Assembly: GCF_902635505.1 (NCBI RefSeq) | Contig: NC_045426.1 | Span: 332,000,374-332,064,373 of the forward strand | Source: Sarcophilus harrisii | Lineage: Eukaryota > Chordata > Mammalia > Dasyuromorphia > Dasyuridae | Direction of reading: 5' to 3' | DNA: 64,000 nt | Shown: positions 59,440 through 64,000 of the stretch, in pieces | Layout of the letters: each line of letters begins with the position of its first letter | How positions within the stretch are numbered: the first letter of the stretch is position 1 | Program-made: the position numbers and the translations under genes | Notes under the pieces: generated by a model | Databases searched by the model: none | Told to the model about the DNA's origin: nothing | The model's input: only the letters and a program-made list of their open reading frames with translations

Positions 59440-60570
59440 ATTTATAATTCTCTTCCATCACACATTAGGTGCTGAGTAATTTCAATTTGAACTCTATATT
59501 ATCTCTTACATCCATACACACTTTTCTATATCATCACCATTTTTATTCTCACCATATTTGTCTTAAACTATTGCAATAATCTCTTAATTGATCTTTGACT
59601 CATCTCAATATGCTGTCAAAGGAAGAGGTTTCTTTTCTTATTCCCAAGACTAACTGCTTCCCCTATGCTCCTGATTTCATCTTTATTCCCAGTAGACATT
59701 CATTCCTTTAGTCATCCTTTAGTCATTCTCTGACTCTAATCTCTTACTTCATATATATATATATATACCTCATAAAGCTTCCCCACAAAAACATTTTTCT
59801 TACTGTGTTGCTATGATTTTATAAGTTCTCAAAGGATACATCTTGGGTGATTGCCTACAGAATAAAGTTTTACCTCTTTTTGACTGGCATGAAATATCAT
59901 CCACAGATCATTCCAAATTACCTAATCAACATTACCTCAGTCACATCTTTCCCATATTCTCCATTCCTATTAATGTGGAATACGTACTATTCTCTATTTT
60001 TACCCAGCCTTGCTTTTGTTCACTCTGTCGCACATATGTAGAATTGATTGTTCCTATTTATTTCTGCCAATCAAAATTTCTCCCTTCTAAGAGCAATTCT
60101 GCTATAACCTTATCCAAGATTCCATTTTAACTTTCCTCTTTCCCAACCTCCAAAGTCAAAGTGATCATTTCTTCCTCAAATTTCTCTTACTACTTCGTCA
60201 GTCACTACTTAGCGATTATTATTATAGTGAAATTACACATCGTAGCTTTTTAACCAGAAGCTTCTGAATATCTTTTCAATATTTTCATGATAATTTTAAG
60301 ATGGTTTCCTTTGGAATCCAATGAGTTTTATTATATACAGTTAAAAATATTATCCTAAGAATGTATAAGGGATCCATGACACAAGAAAGACATTAGGGAT
60401 CCAATATTATGTCATGTTATGGTTATTTTCGTGTACATTTCATCTATAACACAACGCAACAAACAAATTACATTATAAATTATCCAAGTCAAAATAAGTC
60501 TTCTTTCATTTTTATATCCCTAGAATCAAGTCAAGATCTATTGGTAATAGACTTTCAAAAAGAGTGTGTT
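59440..60570 (+). repeat. LINE L2 3' remnant in unit 4
   Basis: Counterpart of 42680-43800, with AAACTATTGCAATAATCTC near 59566 and ATTACATTATAAATTATCC near 60467. Its frames (for example 59843-60130) are untranslated repeat sequence. Confidence 0.55.
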
Positions 60571-61394
60571 GGATTGAGTTCAATTAAATACAGAACCATA
60601 GATTATAGTCATCTAAATTGAAGCAATGTCTTAGCCCACCAAGAGAAGCATGAAAGTCACAGAATCAGAAGATATGGAGGGATGCCTATGTCAAGACAAT
60701 ATACAATTATTTTGAGTTCATAATAACAATGGCAAATAACAAATTACAGGTGCATATAGAATAATTTATATTTCATTTTTGTTTCAACTTGCTGAACTAA
60801 AATATGGATTTTATATTTGATACTTGATTCCATTCTCTTATTTATCTATTCTGTAATTGACTGAACTATGTTTTTTTGTCTTTTAGTTCATTTTGGAAAT
60901 TTACATAATTAAAAGTTCAGTCTTCCTATATAAGCTAAATTTAAAGTTGTTTTCTTTTTCAAACATTTTCATTAAAAGAAACTTGCTATTTTAAATGTAA
61001 GAGTTCTGTTTCCCTATAAGTCACTTTTAAATGAAGGAAATCTCAGCACTACATCACTGACTCTTCTTGGACCATTAGTGGAAATAAATTATTTCTTAAG
61101 TTCAGAAGTTTAACTTTTCTGTAAATCCCTCCATATCAAGGAAGTATGTTACTATGTTTCACTAAGAATTCTCCCAATCAACTTTTACTGACAGCAGGAA
61201 GGAAAGAATGGTTGTTGTGAGGCCCAAATATCCAACTAATCATAGTGCTTTGCTGACTGGGATGTTTCTAGCCATGTAACCAATAATACTGTTTTCTATC
61301 TGTGATGCACCCAATTTTTTCTTCTGTGCTTCTCAGAAAAACTGTAAAAAAAAAAAAGGTAAGTTCACTAAAGCTCATGGTCTTTTGGCTTACT

Positions 61395-61422
61395 GAGAAG
61401 CTGAGAGACCTCATTTATTGGT
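61395..61422 (+). promoter_or_regulatory. Conserved block upstream of OR4 with candidate splice donor
   Basis: GAAGCTGAGAGACCTCATTT then ATTG|GTAATTGCC, GT at 61421-61422. The intron to the acceptor at 61665-61666 would be 246 nt. Inference from paralog conservation. Confidence 0.35.
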
Positions 61423-61649
61423 AATTGCCAAGAAATTGATTATGCTCAGAACTTTTTGCCTCACCCTACATTATTTTCAGTCATGACATTGCATACCATT
61501 TTTCTTGTCTTCTTTTTGTTCATTTTGTTTATTTATAAATAGCTCTAACTTGTCAATAAAAATAAAATAAAATATAGTGAATAAAAGAGAAAAGGTTTTA
61601 AAAATACAAATATAAATCACTGTTATTTAAGGCAACTTATGTGAGCTCT

Positions 61650-61666
61650 TTCCTTAAATTCTTTAG
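61650..61666 (+). promoter_or_regulatory. Predicted 3' splice acceptor of OR4
   Basis: TTTCCTTAAATTCTTTAG ends in AG at 61665-61666, 19 nt before the ATG, as in OR1 and OR3. Confidence 0.55.
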
Positions 61667-61685
61667 GTGACCTAAATATAATAAC

Positions 61686-62627
61686 ATGGAAAAGGATAAT
61701 TATACAGTTGTGACAGAGTTTTTTCTGGTGGGGCTTTCTAATTATCCAACACTGCAAATGCTTCTTTATGTGCTCTGTCCGTTGATGTACTTGGTGATTC
61801 TTCTGGGAAACAGTATCCTCATTATTATAATCATTCTGGATCCCTGCCTCCACAACCCAATGTATTTTTTTCTTGGGAACCTTTCCTTTCTGGACATCTG
61901 CTACACATCCTCCACTATCCCTCAAATGCTAGTTAGCTTTACATCTGAAAGAAAATCCATCACTTTCATTGGATGTGCCCTGCAGTTGATCATTTCTCTT
62001 GGACTTGGGTCCACAGAGTGTTTGCTGTTGGCAGTAATGGCTTTTGATCGATATGTAGCCATCTGCAATCCCCTAAGATACACCATCATCATGAACAAGG
62101 GACTCTGTGTGCAGATGGCTGCTTGGACCTGGACACTAGGATTTTCAGTCGCCCTTACACAGTCTGTGCTTGTTCTTATATTGCCTTTTTGTGAAAATAT
62201 TATTGACCACCTTTTCTGTGAAATTCCTGCTCTTCTCAAACTTGTCTGTGTAGACATTTCCCTCAATGTATTTATTATGATAATTGCAAGTATCATTCTT
62301 TTAATCACTCCTCTCCTGTTTATATTCTTTTCTTATGTCTTTATCATCTCCACTATTCTGAGAATTAAATCTAGTGAAGGAAGGCAAAAGGCCTTTTCCA
62401 CTTGTTCAGCCCACCTGACAGTAGTGATCTTGTTCTATGGCTCTGCTCTTTTTATGTACATGAAGCCCAAGTCAAAAGACACTAAGCTTTTTGATGAACT
62501 CTTTGGGTTGTCTTACTGGGTTATCACCCCAATGCTGAACCCCATCATCTACAGCCTGAGGAACAAGGAGGTAAAAGAGGGTGTGAAGAAAGTGTTCATC
62601 AGAAATCTGTACTTAAGGACAATGTGA
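61686..62627 (+). CDS. Olfactory receptor OR4 (class II, OR13-like), intact
   Basis: This is an intact 313-residue odorant receptor, sister of OR3 with 306 identical residues. The N-terminus, TM3 [21 protein letters not shown], the [18 protein letters not shown] third-extracellular-loop region and [12 protein letters not shown] are all present. At six of the seven differences from OR3, OR4 or OR3 can be polarised with OR1/OR2: for example G139, V9-type and L14 agree with OR1, so those changes arose in OR3, while I49 and I102 are new in OR4. The third extracellular loop has ordinary length, without the extra residues described for the OR37 group. It should be expressed one-allele-one-receptor like other ORs, but nothing here shows expression. 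Confidence 0.95.
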   Translation: MEKDNYTVVTEFFLVGLSNYPTLQMLLYVLCPLMYLVILLGNSILIIIIILDPCLHNPMYFFLGNLSFLDICYTSSTIPQMLVSFTSERKSITFIGCALQLIISLGLGSTECLLLAVMAFDRYVAICNPLRYTIIMNKGLCVQMAAWTWTLGFSVALTQSVLVLILPFCENIIDHLFCEIPALLKLVCVDISLNVFIMIIASIILLITPLLFIFFSYVFIISTILRIKSSEGRQKAFSTCSAHLTVVILFYGSALFMYMKPKSKDTKLFDELFGLSYWVITPMLNPIIYSLRNKEVKEGVKKVFIRNLYLRTM

Positions 62628-62909
62628 AATATAAAGTTGACCAGTTGGGCTCTTTTGTTTGTGGGAACCTGGTTCTCTATATTCAAACCCAAACTCCTTG
62701 GCATCAGTAGGATAAGAGTGGCTAAAAAACTTTACAAGGGGTCTTCATCCTTTTTCATATAGTATAAGCATTTCTGAAGCATAGTTCTACTGCTAGACCT
62801 GTTAATTTCCCACCTCCATCTCTGCTTGATTTTATGGGGTTGATGATGAATTTTGTTAAAGTGTCATATGTATCAACACACATATATTGCTAAAAATTTG
62901 TAGTTAGTT

Positions 62910-62915
62910 AATAAA
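62910..62915 (+). terminator. Candidate poly(A) signal AATAAA after OR4
   Basis: It lies in GTTAATAAATTACATTTG, about 285 nt after the stop, at the same place as in units 2 and 3. Confidence 0.35.
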
Positions 62916-64000
62916 TTACATTTGTATGTCAAATCATTATCTCCAAATGTCTAATTTCTGATTTCATAGTTATTAAAATTTTAAGATTTCTGTGTAAAAT
63001 TGTGGATTGTATTTATATATTCATATACTCTATGCATTTACTGACCATGAACAATGTGCCAAGTCTTAGGAAAAGAAAATATATAAGTTCTTTCAATTCT
63101 CCAAGAGTTTACAAAATAAACAAATTATTCAATCAAGTAAAGTAAAAGCTAACAAAGATCTCAGCAGCCAACTAATGAATCTCATATTATACCAAACAAA
63201 TGGTTTTTCAACCTTTATTTCACAACCTACATAGAGAGTAATTCACTATCTACTAAAACAATGTCTCTCACTTAAGATAGGTATAATCCTCTAACTATTT
63301 AAGCAAAAAACAATGTGAGAAAATTCACACTGCAACTTTTTTGACAACTACCTTTTTTCATACTTCCATCCTCTTTTTCGAAGAAATTAATCAGTAAATT
63401 TACATTTATCAAGTACTTACTATGCCTTAGGCACTGTGCAAAGCAGTGCAGAATTGAAGAAAATACTATGAAAATTAGTCCTTATTTTCAAAGAGCTCAC
63501 TTGACACAAACCCATCTTCTACCTGCTACTCCCTTGAAATGCATGAAGATATTTAGGTCCCCTCTTTAATCAAGGCTAAACATCCCCACTGCATTCAGCT
63601 TATTTTCTAATGGTTTTAGCTCAATATCCTCATCATTATACTCATCTTCTTTTGTACAACCCATAGTATAACACTTCCTAAAATGTTATGACCAATACTT
63701 AGTACAATATTCCAGATATTGCCTGACCAAGGCAAATTGTATTAAGGATATCTCTATAATATTACATGTCATGCCATTCACATTGTAGCACAATATTAAA
63801 AATCTAGAATCTCTGTCAAGAAAATGATGAGGCTAACCAAACATAATCTTTATGATAACCATTTCCTTTTTTAATTTACTAATTATAATTAATTCACTAA
63901 TTATAATTCACTAAAAATTTAATTCACTAAAAATAATTAGTTCACTAATAATAATTTCATAATCTATATAATGTTTCCAGTTCTTGCTAAGAATAATATA

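Larger units (their letters stand above)
48013..64000 (+). repeat. Tandem segmental duplication, copy B (runs off the window)
   Basis: The join lies at about 48008-48013, where unit-3 flank (ATCCCATATACATACA) runs straight into L1 sequence equivalent to 27597 (CCAGCCCAGGAAAACAGAC in copy A). ATACAA is shared by both sides as microhomology. Position 64000 corresponds to about 47200 in copy A, so the copy should end about 0.8 kb beyond the window if complete. Confidence 0.8.
56205..64000 (+). other. OR tandem unit 4
   Basis: This is the sister of unit 3. It includes OR4, the L2 remnant at about 59440-60570, a short (AT)n at 59751-59767 and the CR1-like remnant at about 63535-63790. No other gene is seen. 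Confidence 0.8.

Noticed and set aside
48013-64000. False haplotype duplication as the explanation for units 3 and 4
   Set aside because: The copies are in tandem with a definable junction and differ at seven OR residues and many non-coding sites, more than expected between two alleles. The poor-quality patch at the join keeps this possibility open but unlikely.

Overview
The window looks like a mammalian, almost certainly marsupial, genomic segment. It is AT-rich, has no bacterial-style gene packing, and carries marsupial-type L1 elements, a tRNA-derived SINE opening with GGGGCAGCTA, ancient L2 and CR1/L3-like LINE remnants and short ERV-type LTRs. An Australian marsupial is my weak preference; I cannot name the species from the sequence alone.

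The only convincing host genes are four tandem class II olfactory receptors (ORs), all on the + strand and all closely related (OR family 13-like): OR1 at 7238-8179, OR2 at 22760-23701 (a pseudogene: internal stop and DQY in place of DRY), OR3 at 44887-45828 and OR4 at 61686-62627. OR3 and OR4 differ at 7 of 313 residues. Each gene sits in a homologous unit that shares the same intergenic landmarks: an upstream L2 remnant, a splice acceptor 19 nt before the ATG, and a common 3' flank. Unit 1 spans about 2740-9660, unit 2 about 17360-25000, unit 3 about 39490-48012, and unit 4 runs from about 56205 past the end of the window.

Units 1 and 2 are separated by an older L1 (10750-14545) with a young truncated L1 nested in it, an inverted repeat built from L1/HAL1 3' sequence (14725-15893) and an LTR (about 16139-16857). 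Units 2 and 3, and again units 3 and 4, are separated by a retroelement pile-up. It comprises L1 5' sequence, an L1 promoter region with an antisense L1 inside it, L1 ORF2 with a nested L1 carrying an apparent 3' transduction, a HAL1-like ORF1 element and antisense L1 ends. The pile-up plus unit 3 forms a large tandem duplication (about 27597-48012 and 48013 to beyond 64000). The second copy lacks about 3.5 kb, and its first 2 kb is riddled with short deletions that look like uncorrected long-read sequence.

I found no CRISPR array, operon, novel defence system or other new molecular system. The interest lies in recent OR birth and death by tandem duplication, and in a readable insertion history: paired target-site duplications, a paralogous empty site for a solo LTR, an L1 3' transduction and a foldback repeat.
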